NCBI GenBank assembly: GCA_032690845.1 | Contig: CM064417.1 | Span: forward strand, 26,547,833-26,611,832 | Source: Eleusine coracana subsp. coracana | Lineage: Eukaryota > Streptophyta > Magnoliopsida > Poales > Poaceae | Length of the DNA stretch: 64,000 nucleotides | Direction: 5' to 3' | In this document: piece after piece, positions 1 to 10,230 of the stretch | Position numbering within the stretch: the first letter of the stretch is position 1 | Layout of the letters: each line of letters opens with the position of its first letter | Program-made: the position numbers and the translations under genes | The notes under the pieces: generated by a model | What the model was told of the DNA's origin: nothing | What the model saw: the letters and a program-made list of their open reading frames with translations, nothing else | Databases searched by the model: none

Positions 1-487
1 TTTTGATCTTTATATGATTGTGAGCTATTGCTTTTACACTTTATGGCTCTATATTTTTTATTAGCAAAGTTAAATGCTTGTTTGCATAATTGTTGAAGCT
101 CCTTAGGTCTGCATTTTCATACATTACATGCCAGTTCTTTTGACTCTTTGATGAGTTCATTGCCAAAGGGGGAGAAAATATTGGGTCATGCATAAATAAT
201 GCTAAGAAACTTAAAATGATCTATTTTGCATTACATGAGACCTATCACAAGTTAAGGGAGAGCATATCATGTCCTTGAGCGTTTTTCATGCGTTTTTCAC
301 AATCTTTGCTTTCTCGAGTGGCTTTCTTTGTCAACTCTTGGTTTTGTGATCTCTCTTATGCTAAATGGCTACTTTTTACCTTTTTTTTTTTGGTTTGAGC
401 CATTTGGATGTGCCTATTCGGTTTCGTATTTCAAATCTCTAAGCTTTGTGCATTTGATGTTGTCAATGTACTCATCAAGGGGGAGAT
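1..487 (+). other. 3' non-coding tail of a Copia-type element
   Basis: AT-rich sequence with no supportable ORF. It contains a purine block (CCAAAGGGGGAGA, about 163-175) and ends in a second purine tract at 477-487. The same two-block arrangement precedes the 3' LTR of the Copia element at 12595-13190, and similar blocks follow the Copia RT near 63905. By that comparison this is the post-coding region of a SIRE/Maximus-like Copia element whose body lies left of the window. Lineage is inferred. Confidence 0.5.
477..487 (+). other. Polypurine tract (second-strand primer site)
   Basis: A run of A/G (AAGGGGGAGAT) directly precedes a TG dinucleotide at 488. Polypurine tracts prime plus-strand DNA synthesis and lie immediately upstream of the 3' LTR. 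Confidence 0.5.
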
Positions 488-3057
488 TGAGAAAACCATG
501 TATATATGTGCCATAGTTTGCAATATGTGATGAGTAATTGATATTGGTTGAGTTCGATATTTGAGTTGAAATGCGGAAATCTAGGGATTGCATGAGTTTA
601 TTCATGTCATGGTTTTGACTAACCAGAGTTGGTAATAGAGTTGGAGAGTTTACAGGAGATGGGAAATGTGTTTGCTTGTCTCATGACATGTAGGTTACTG
701 GAGTCAACTTGGCGTTCAACGGCGAGAGAATTGGGCATAAATAGGAGACTTGGGGCCGGACGATCGGGAGGCCGGATGAAGTCAAGGGTGATCCATACCG
801 TATACGTGGAGAGGCAAGAAGCACGGACGGATTCGCTGTTGAGCCTCAAAACCGTGGGTGGTGATCAAGATGGCGAGATTGACCAAGTCAAAGGTGATCG
901 AGCGTCGGTGCAAGTAGAGGTTTTTAATGGAACGGAGGCGGGAGAGACTTGCCGATGAGGAGGGTCATGGGACGACGTGACACCCGTCAAGATCAAGAAG
1001 TCATGTTTTGAGAAGCGTGCAAGGCGATTCACCGGTTTGGGTCTCAAAACTAGTGGCGGTGATTGGAGGTGCACGTGGCATCATCGCGGAGCTTGCGTCG
1101 AGGCGAAGCAAAGTCGTGAAGGGCTCGATGGCATTCGGGCGACGAGAAAAAAGATGGACGTTTATGCCCTTGGTGGTAGGTAGCAGTATATTGTAGGTGA
1201 GGGTTAGGATGATTTTTAGGACAACCCATGGTCCTATATAAGGAGAGGTAGGACTGGTGGAAGAGGTGTCTCTCTTTCACTTAGCCTTACCTTAGGTGTT
1301 CATTTAAAGTGCTAGGAGAGATATTCATGTAATAGAGAAGAGGAGAGGGTGTGTGAGAGACATCTCTTTCTCTTTCAAATAGTAGGAAGAAGAGGGTGGC
1401 TTTCTAGTCATGTATCTATGTATCTTGACTTAATGAATTAATAATATGAGATTCAGTTTCGTGCTCAAGTTTATTCTCTCTTTCTAAATCCCAAATTTAT
1501 TATTTTTCTTATTTTTAAGCTATTTTTGGTAGAATTTCCGATCTCCGATTTCGTTGCGTTTTGGGTCGGATTTTGTTTGGGATATTGGTGCTAGTACACA
1601 TGAGACGTAATCTAGGTGAGGGATTGATTCAATCTTCTCACGAGCTTGTCTTAATTTCAGATTTACCGAGTTTTTCCCCATTCTTTAGGGTTTCACGAAT
1701 ATTCTGTAATTGGTGTTAAACTGTTAATCTTTTTGGGGGATTTCTTTTGGAATGGGTTGCGTGTGATGCTTTGAGATGGTGATTTTAATTTCATCGTTTT
1801 GGGAGTCGGGTTTATACGGTTTGGTAATTTCTAGTAGTGGTCTGTTTGCTGTTCGTGCTTGGGAGTGCAGGGTGTTCTTCACTGCAACTTGCGTCAGCTG
1901 ATAAGCTCACCATCCAATCTAGCAGTAGCTCATCTTGGAATCCAGTGCCCGGTTCCCTGTGCTTCTCCAGTGTTTGTGTGCAGGTCGGAACCTTCAGCTG
2001 GGCAGCCGCAGCAGCACGACGACGTCCGGCTCAAAGGCACGATCTCGCCCTGCTCTTTTTAGGTAAGCGCGCAACTGTTCTTGCGCTTGTTACTGGCTTG
2101 CAGATGCAGCAGGTCTTCGTGGCCCTGCCTTGATTTGCTTCAGTGGTACTGTAATCTATTTGTTTCATCTGCTCCCAGTGATGGTTGCTTGGTAAACCTG
2201 AAGCCATGCAACACGAGTAATCATTTGTAATCCTGCTAGCTACTTTTTTGGTTGCTGATTATTTCTTCTCATATCCAGATCGATTAGTGCATAGAAATAT
2301 AATTTGTCTGTTATCTTATTTGCACACTAGTACTTAGCTCTTGTGTCAATAACCTTCAGTTGCTCTAGATAGAAGAAAAGAAGCTGTTTTTTTGCTCCAG
2401 CGGTGTCTCTTTGTTTCAGCTTCATTTTTTCTCAAAGTGACAGGGTCAACTAGTGTGCTGTATCAATAATTAGTGCTAGTGGCTTTTAGTAGTTGCTGTA
2501 GTAGAATGTCAACTCGTGGGCATTCTGTATACATAAATGTTCAAGCTATCATTTACTAAATTAATAAGTTAACTTATGTCTGCATGTCGGCTGAGGCTAT
2601 CCAATTAAATCTCTTGTTTAATTCTTTTTTGCATTGACGCATGTATTGTTTGGTTAGCCTAAACTAGCTTGCGTCTTTATTCCTCTGAGCTTCAGTAGTA
2701 GTGCATAGCCTGTTGCTTACAGTTTTCCTAGTGAATTATCTTTACTGGTATATTATTTATTCACTATCTCTTGGCATCAGCTTGCGTTATTATTGTTTTC
2801 TGGTTTTCTATTGACTGTCTTGACACCAGTGCATCATGTTGATTCTCTAGTTGTTTTATCTCGCTTCCGCATTGCACAGCGTTGCTTTGAGAATATTTCC
2901 CAAACCTATTCCTACGGTTTGTATCTCCGCTCTGACTACGAGATCGTAGTAGGTCAGTAGAGAGGCGCCTCGGGTGAAAATTAGGAAAGGCCATCTGTTT
3001 CATAAGAAATTTGTTGAGGCGCCTATTCACCCCCCAGTCGCCTTGCTCAGTCCTTCA
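488..3057 (+). repeat. Probable Copia LTR (about 2.6 kb)
   Basis: The left edge is TG at 488 directly after a polypurine tract. The right edge is placed at the CA of CCTTCA near 3057 because the preceding stretch (TTCACCCCCC, then a GTCC-rich tail) matches the ends of the other Copia LTRs in this window (14862-14892 and 61797-61837). A TATA box lies at 1235 and an A/T-rich transcript-end region around 1430-1500. No second copy is in the window, so boundaries and length are provisional. The 1830-2770 part is unassigned and could be a further insertion or LTR leader. Confidence 0.45.
1235..1241 (+). promoter_or_regulatory. TATA box of the left Copia LTR
   Basis: TATATAA followed by purine-rich sequence, about 750 bp into the putative LTR. 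This position fits a U3 promoter that starts the element's RNA. Confidence 0.4.
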
Positions 3058-4237
3058 AAGTTGCATCTTCACATCCCACCAAATCTTTTATGTCTATATC
3101 TCGTCCTCTAGAGTTCTTGCACATGGACTTGTTTGGACCAACACATTACAAGAGTCTATGAGGCAATCTATATTACTTGGTGATTATGGATGACTTCACA
3201 AGATACACTTGAAACTTTTTTCTTGTGGACAAGTTTCAAGGCTAACATTGTGAAGATAAGGAGTGACAATGGAACTGAGTTCAAGAACACAACAATGGAG
3301 GAATATTATGACAAGAAGAGGATCAACATGAATTCTCTGCTATATATACTCCCAAGCAGAATGGAGTAGTGGAGAGGAAGAACAAGACACTCATCACTCT
3401 TGCTCGTGCTATGCTAGATGAGTATGGGACTCATAAGAGGTTTTGGGCTGAAGGAATCAACACAGCTTGCTACACTTCCAACTGTGTCTATCTCCACTGG
3501 TTGTTGAAGAAGACACCCTATGAGCTATTGGTTGGACGGAAACCAAATATTTCCTATTTTCTGGTCTTTGGTTGCACATGCTACATTTTCAAAAAGAGGT
3601 GGAAGCCCGGAAAGTTTGAGAGCATAAAGGATGAAGGCATTCTTGTTGGGTATTCAAAGACTTCTAAGGCATATCGGCTCTACAAATCAACCACAGAATG
3701 TGTAGAAAAATCTTATGATGTGCAATTTGATGAGTCAGATGGTTCTCGAAAGGGAGATGAATTTCATGAAGTGAACATTGGAGATGAGCCAATGAGAGAA
3801 GCCATGAGGAACATGCCTGTGGGCGAGGTTTTACCCCACGAGGCCAATGATGATGATATTGGTGACCCATCTACTCCACCACCTCAACCAACCTCATCCT
3901 CCGAGGTGCAAGAATCAATCCAAGATGCTAATGACACACCTTCTAGCTCCTCCCAAGATTCATTGAGAGTGCACCCACCTAGCCAAGAAGAAACCCAAGT
4001 GAGAAGTGAGCCACAAGCCTCCCCACATACTTCGGCTCGAGCCACTTCTCCAAGCTCTTCACACAACACCCCCTCATCCACTCCAAGCTCTAGTTCCATG
4101 ACAAGAAAGCATATGAGTTATTCCCCCACCTCACTAAGAATCCAAGACACTCATATTTCAAAAGCGCAACCAATCCATGATGAATAAGATACCTCACCTA
4201 GACCTCCTCCCACTCAAGAAGAACCTCTCCCTAGACC
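3046..4237 (+). pseudogene. Copia integrase and pol linker, 5' half of split polyprotein
   Basis: Degenerate Copia pol. A reading frame from about 3055 gives the integrase entry motif (SRPLEFLHMDLFGP, first catalytic Asp in HMDLFG). After a deletion near 3225 comes RSDNGTEF (second Asp), then NGVVERKNKT with the catalytic Glu at 3372-3374. The 3372-4187 stretch is open and includes the family's VFGCTCYIF region, the ILVGYS motif and a Ser/Pro-rich linker to RT. GAG, protease and the integrase zinc finger are missing: the LTR end abuts the integrase. The gene stops at 4237 where the Tat element is inserted, and it continues in frame at 61876. It is not functional. Confidence 0.88.
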
Positions 4238-4722
4238 TGTCGGGGGTAAAAACCGAAGGTGCTACGTGGCACCACTTAGAAACTTTCTGATACCTAAGAT
4301 AATAGGTCTGCCAAAGCATGGCCAACATGGCATCAACGTGGCCCCCGCGAAGGGAATCTTCACACCGACCGAGTCTCGGGAGCGGAGACCGTACTACCCC
4401 TGGCGCGCTCGACCCTCCGAGAGTCGAGAACCAGCTGCGTCTCGCTCGACCCCTCGAGGGGTCAAGACAGCACCAACCTGTCCGTAGAGGCCCGGACGCG
4501 CCTCACCTCGTCCGGTTTTGACAACCCGCCATTCGCCCTGTTCAAACGCCCCAGGGATAAGGATGATCGATTCGCCTCTGCTAGGACTATGACAACACAA
4601 GGCAAGCGCGGCAATGCACCGTATGCTGCACTGACCCGATGACACCCTCAACAATGGTGATGCAGGACGACCAGAAGGACAGGTGGATCGGACTTCACCT
4701 GAACGATGTAACGTTGTCCATG

Positions 4723-6370
4723 TGTAAGCTTCATGACCATTGATGGAGTCCTCAAGGTACGAATGTTTTGGTGATAGACAATAACTATGAAATTGTGGGC
4801 TAATATCTACATGAGTGTTGTCTATGTAGGAATCATCTCTAAACTCTACTACAAATCATATGGATGATGGTTGCCTTGGCGATTGATGACAATGACCACA
4901 AGCATGGAGGCTTGTGAGCTTGATGAAGTCCAACGGTTGATGGAGATGGATCAAAGCGAAGGACAAGCCTTTGAGCAAGTGTTGGGAAGACTTGTCTAGT
5001 TGTTAGGGCTTTGAGTTCATAGGAAAAACCAGACTATCAAGGGGGTCTAGGTCATTTCTCTTAGGTCATGTCTAGTCAGTGATGTGCAAGGTTGCTCGGT
5101 GAAATCACTGGCACTAGATGACAGTGGAGAAGCCAAGGAGCTGTTTGGGGAAGCCGGGAAACAAAGTCAAGCAAAGATGACAAGTTTTAGCTTCTTGACA
5201 TAGTGATCGGACAGAGGGGTCAGTGGAGACTGGACTGTACGGTCACTAGGAGGACAGAAAACCCAGAGAGAAGACTTAGCAAGGAATCTATCTATGCGAG
5301 GGACCAGAGAGACCGGATGGTCCGGTCTACTGACCGGATGGTTCGGTCAGTACGGGTGAAACATAGAGCAAAGAGGAAGCAACTATCTGGAGTCCGACGA
5401 GGATGCCCGACGCGTCGGACTTGTCCGACGAACAGAGAGACCGGACAGTCCGGTCTACTAACCGTACGGTCCAGTTAGTACAGGAGTTCAGCAGGGCAGA
5501 GCCGTTGGTGCTCAGGTTTGCAGTGACCAGACAGTCCGGTTAGTAGGCCTAGAAAGCTGATTTCGTGGAGCAACGACTAGTTTGAGGTTGGAAGCCTATA
5601 TAACCTCGTTGCTGGGGTCTTGGAGACCACTCTTGGCCAGTAGAATACCTGAGAGCATTTGGTAAGGTCCAAGAGGAAAAGAGGAGAGCACTAGGAGGAG
5701 ATATTGCATATCTTGAGAGTGCTAGTGACAGTAACATGGAGTGATCTTGCACATCTAAGGCTAGGTGTCCTTGAGGGTGTGATCTAGGTTACTCTTAGTC
5801 TATGGTGAGACCTAGACCAGTTAGGTGTCGGTGATCGAGCCTATCGTGATTGGTTGTGAAGGCCGTCACATGTTTGTACATGGTTTGAGCCCACCGGTGA
5901 AAGGGGCATCGCTAGTGAGCGCCCGTGTCGGCTCGGGTAGTTCGGCAAGTTCTTGAGGGAGGCGAGCTTGTGTCTTGGTGGCAGTGGTGATGCGCACTGT
6001 GTCTTCACTCTGGGAGTGATCGCGGGCTCGTGGGCGAGAACTTCACTTGGTGGCGGGAGGGACCAAGACTCTAGCGGGAGTGGTCCAATGGGGAGTAGGG
6101 GAAGGCGCCATCCTTTCGAGACTTTGGGAAAAAATCATGAGCATTCTTTGACCCCCTCTTTATTATTCCGTATTTGTGTGCTCTAGTTGATAGGGTGACT
6201 TGTGGCTTGCATAGGCTAGTGTGTTTAGCTTCCGCGTTGTGTTTTGCATCATGAACACTAGCATGCATAGGGTCTTGGCCTACTAGAACTGTTTAGGTTG
6301 CAATTCTTGTCGGGTTCTAGTGGTGTGAAATTGAAGTATTTGGATTTATGGTCGGCTACCGCTTCACCAC
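4723..6370 (+). repeat. 5' LTR of the non-autonomous Copia element
   Basis: Aligns with 13191-14862. It has a TATA box at 5597-5603 and a cluster of GACCGGAYGGTYCGGTC-like palindromes (5200-5550) upstream of it in U3. The last 30 or so bases of the LTR (C-rich run to CCTTTCA) and the expected TGGTATCAGAGC primer site are absent: similarity stops at TTCACC (6370) and the gag ATG follows at 6382. Confidence 0.88.
5597..5603 (+). promoter_or_regulatory. TATA box, Copia 5' LTR
   Basis: TATATAA in the sequence GCCTATATAAC. It is conserved at 14086-14092 in the 3' LTR and, as CATATAA, at 60766 in the solo LTR. Confidence 0.6.
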
Positions 6371-6381
6371 CTTGAGTAAGG

Positions 6382-7646
6382 ATGCCAGGAAAGGTGGGGA
6401 GTGTTCCCATTATCGATGGGGAGGGGTATTGGAAGGCACGTATGCAAGCCTACCTGGAGTCCCTTGATCCGGAGATATGGATGGTGACCCATGAATCGAA
6501 TGCGGATGTGAACCTTCTTGAACCTGATTTCATTAAGAACAATGCTAAGGCCAAGAATGCTCTATTCTCATGCATCTCTAAGGATGTGTTTGCTAGATTG
6601 GACTCGAGTTCAATAGCACACGGAATCTGGAGTAAGATTCAGAGTATCCACGAGGGTACTAGTGATGTCAAAGAGGAAAGATAGTATGTGTTGAAGAACA
6701 ATATGATAACTTTGCTGGATTACTACATGAGAGAGCTAACACTGTGTATTCTCGTTTTCATGTGCTAGTGGAGGAGATCAATACACTTGGGGATGATTTC
6801 AAGCACAAGCCTATAGAGGTCATCAGAAGATTCTTGAGGCTTTTCAAAGACCCCAAGTATGAGTCCATCATCGCCTACACCTTGCAGCGTGACCTCAAGA
6901 CCAAGACCATGAAGGATGTAATTGGCAAGATCACTGCCTTCGAGAGCTACTAGTTGGGGATGGATGATCCTCAACCATCCAACCTTGCTCTACAGGCTGA
7001 CAAGCAAGAATCAAGCAAGAGCAAGAAAAACAAGAAGAAGGCAATCATTGATGAAGAAGATGATGATGAGGGCAACTTGACCGAGGACTTGGCTCTTCTC
7101 ATGAAGAAGATGAAGACCTTCAAGAACAAGTTTGCCTCCAAGTCCAGGGGCAAGTGCTTCAATTGCGGCTCAAAGAATCACTTTGTTAAAGAGTGCTCGA
7201 AGCCCAAGAAAGAAGCATTCAAGTCACAAGATTCAAGTGAAGAAGAAGAAGATGAAGAACTCGAAGCCAAGCAAAAGAAGAAGAGGTTCTTCAACAAAGA
7301 CAAGAGCAAGGGCAAAGGCAAAGCCAAATACTCCAAGAGAAGATTATCATGCAAGGCTCTTGTTGGGGAGTGGACGAGTGACACATCCTCTTCCTCAAGC
7401 GATGATGAAGAAGTGGCCGGCCGAGCCATGATCAAGACCACACGTCCACGAGCTCTTCCTCCACCTCCCACGTGCCTTATGGCCACGAGCCACCTTGGGG
7501 AGAATAAGGGCGAGAGTAGCAGTGACAGCGATGACGAAGAGCACACCTGTGCCGAGTTGTGGAGAATGCTTGAGCAAGCCCGCGACATCGCCATCAAGAA
7601 ATCCAAAATGTTCGATGTGGCAAGAAAAGAGTGTAAGTTGGCTTAG
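6382..7646 (+). pseudogene. Copia gag (capsid/nucleocapsid), decayed
   Basis: Gag forms the cytoplasmic virus-like particle and binds element RNA. The start ATG at 6382 opens a UBN2-like capsid region (GEGYWKARMQAYLESLDPE). After one TAG (6682) and a frameshift near 6720-6740, the frame continues (EEINTLGDDF, then RRFLRLF) to another TAG (6951). A Lys/Glu-rich stretch and a CCHC zinc knuckle follow (CFNCGSKNHFVKEC, about 7156-7197). The frame then becomes acidic and Ser-rich and ends at TAG 7644. All three TAGs fall where glutamine is expected. Expression as one protein is impossible without repair. Confidence 0.85.
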
Positions 7647-7846
7647 GACCGTGTTGTTGACCTTGAGAGTGAGCTCATGGACCTTGTCACATCTCATCAT
7701 GCCCTAAACAAGAGTTATGACAAACTAAGGGTGATCATGTAGAGCTTCATGAGAAGTACAAGGCCCTTGAGATTACTTATGAGGCCATCAATGTTGAGAA
7801 CCTTGCCTCTCCCTCCTCTTGTTCATCAATAAGCGATGCTTCTACT

Positions 7847-8380
7847 ATGTGTGATGAACAAACCACCTCGAATGAGGTTTCTTCTCTTGAGCCATTTGTT
7901 TTGAAGGAATATCACAAGCTCAAGGAAGAGACAAAAATGGTGATGGACGGCTTTGAGAGACTTGCACGTGGTAGAGCCATCCACAAGGAGATTCTTGGGA
8001 AGAATCTTGTGAACAACGTCTCACACCGTGGACTTGGCTCATATCCCTCCTCCATCGACATTATCGGGACGAGTGACTCCATTCCCGAATGGGTCAAACC
8101 CCTACTCGCCGACGACTACTATTGCGAGAGGTGTTGCAAGGATGGCCACACCACCAAGGATTGCCCTATGGTGAGAAGTTCCATAGTTTTACCTAACACT
8201 AACTTGTTCTATGAGAACACCCATTTCAAGCTTTTTAGTAACAAGGATGGCAAGGTGAAAGCAAAGGCTTTGGGACCACCAAACAAGAAGAGAAAGGTCA
8301 AGAGCATATGGGTGCCTAAGTGCAAAGTTGATCTTGAGAGGTCGACCACGTACAAGTGGGTGCCCAAGAACAAGACCTAG
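7847..8380 (+). pseudogene. Copia gag C-terminal part with second zinc knuckle
   Basis: Continuation of gag after a frameshift near 7735. It is open for 177 codons, with a KLKEETKMVMDGFERLA-type helix and a second CCHC-like knuckle (CERCCKDGHTTKDC, about 8120-8161). A basic tail carries the repeated phrase WVPK, as in SIRE/Maximus gag C-termini. It ends at TAG 8378. The protease motif and integrase that normally follow are missing. Confidence 0.75.
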
Positions 8381-8929
8381 ATGGTGGTGGTGGTGGACCG
8401 TGACCTTACTTGAAGATCAAGTGAAGTCCAACACAAGTGACATGGACCTCAACGTCATATCTATTCATGAGGGAGGTAACCGTGTTAGTTCTTGGTAGTT
8501 CTTGGGAGGCGTTCAAAGTTGACATTGTTAAGTTTCTTTTGTGTCTTGTTTAATATTACTTGCATTGACATGGCATGTTTACTTTCAATGCATATGTAAA
8601 ATGCTTGTTGCATGCATCATATAGGAAACACAAAGGAGGCTTGTCTAACTTGGAGAAATTTATGCCTCATGATCAATATGAAAGAACATCTCCATAAGTG
8701 TGACCAAAGGAAAGGATTGTGCTTCATGCCCATTGAGCAAGCTCTTATGAACTCCGAGGTTAAATCTACTCGCGCGGTTCATGGACTAAGGCTCATACAT
8801 ACCCATTTGGCTCTTATTCGCCTTGGTTCTTATTTGCTAGATTCTCCATTTGGCATTTGCAAAAATTATAAGGCCATAGAGTGCCACTATTTGAAAAGGA
8901 GTATTTGAGAGTTCCCTTCATATTCCAAG
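8381..8929 (+). other. Non-coding spacer where pol would be expected
   Basis: No RT, protease or integrase motif in any frame. It starts with a GGT repeat, is AT-rich around 8520-8640, and has a 98-codon frame (8612-8908) with no recognisable domain. Confidence 0.6.
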
Positions 8930-10230
8930 TGCAGTGTTTATTTGAGTGTTTAGCAAGGGCACTTGAAAAATGGAGAAATTCCTTGACTCAGCGAAATTTC
9001 TATAGTGACCGTACAGTCCAGTCATTGGACCGTACAGTCTAGTCTGTGCTCTGAGCACAGTACTTCAATCTGACTGGAAATGGAGACCGAATGGAATCGT
9101 CCCTAAAGACCGTATGATTCGGTCTAAATGATGTTCTGTTCACAAAATCTTGATTTCCAGACGGGTTGAAGTGACCGGACGGTACGGTGACCTGAGCGGA
9201 CGATCCGGTCATTATACATGGTCGCACGATGCAATTCCCAATCTGGACCGTTGATCTGTCCTTGATCTGATTTTGGCCGTCGATCAGCTTTTGACCTTGG
9301 TCCAAGTCAGGAGTCATTTTGGCTTCACCTCTGTTCTTTCTCCCAACGCCGAGTACATGTCGAGAACACCGCCTCCAACATCGTCGTTGACGCCGCACCC
9401 TTGTTGCCGAGTTAGTGCCAGCACTACCGCTCGCCGTGCTCCATCTCCCGCATACGCACCTGCCCCCGCTCTGCCGCACCAGCTCGCGCCCACGAAACCC
9501 TAGCAGAGCCGCTGTGCGCGCCACCTCACCACCTCCAGAGTCGTCATCGCCTGTTCCCTCGCCGTCGTCGCAAGCCAAGCCATTGCTTGCTGTCGCCGTC
9601 GCCGTGCGTCGCCGCCGTTGCGTGCTACCTCACATGCGCGCACAGCTGCAAGTCCAAAGAGCCGAGCTCCACCGCAAGCATTAGGGCAAAGTTTGCAACT
9701 TTCCCCCCATCTCCTTTGCCGGTGACCTCAAAGTTTCCATCGTTTCGGCAATCGGAGAGCATTCTGCGGTGCTCGTTGTTCTCGGTGTATCGACAATCCT
9801 CTCAGGGTATTGAGCTTATCCTCCATTCATCGGTTTATACCCTGATTAGTGAGCAATTTTCTTAATTGATGCCATTAGATTAACTGTCCATGTTTAGTTG
9901 CATTAATTAGTTAATTGGCTCAACCTAGATGTAATTAATTCCATGCCTATCTATTAATTGCATGTTTAGGGTTATCTCCTGTCTAGTCTACAGTTAGATT
10001 TATTGCCACTATTTGACTGTGCACTAGATGACTCGCACCAGCCACATATAGTCGATGATCACTATTGATTACATTGTTTTATTTGTTCAGTGATCATGTC
10101 CTTCGTTCAGTGCTAGGGTTTCTATTGCACATCCTTCCCTAGCGGTGCTTTGCTTATAGATGTATTAGGTTTCATGCTCATCCTTTCTATAACTACATGC
10201 GTGCAGTGACAACAGTCAGCAGAGTCAGGG
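8930..10230 (+). promoter_or_regulatory. Candidate internal promoter and leader of the second ORF
   Basis: Three parts are visible. At 9000-9225 there are several GACCG...CGGTC palindromes of the type found in this element's LTR U3. At 9360-9700 there is a GC-rich, CGCC-repetitive block resembling a plant 5' untranslated region. At about 9810-10206 there is AT-rich DNA ending TGCGTGCAG, which has the form of an intron with a 3' splice site, 24 bases before the ATG at 10231. That this drives separate expression of the second ORF is inference. Confidence 0.35.

Noticed and set aside
619..1280. Overlapping ORFs of 60-109 codons on both strands
   Set aside because: They lie in the U3 of the putative Copia LTR and no frame shows conserved motifs.
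7178..7606. 142-codon minus-strand Ser/Leu-rich ORF
   Set aside because: Exact shadow of the Lys/Glu/Ser-rich Copia gag on the plus strand.
9273..9684. GC-rich Pro/Ala/Ser frames that could be a captured host exon
   Set aside because: Several overlapping frames of similar length, no domain and no frame preference; described instead as leader-like DNA.
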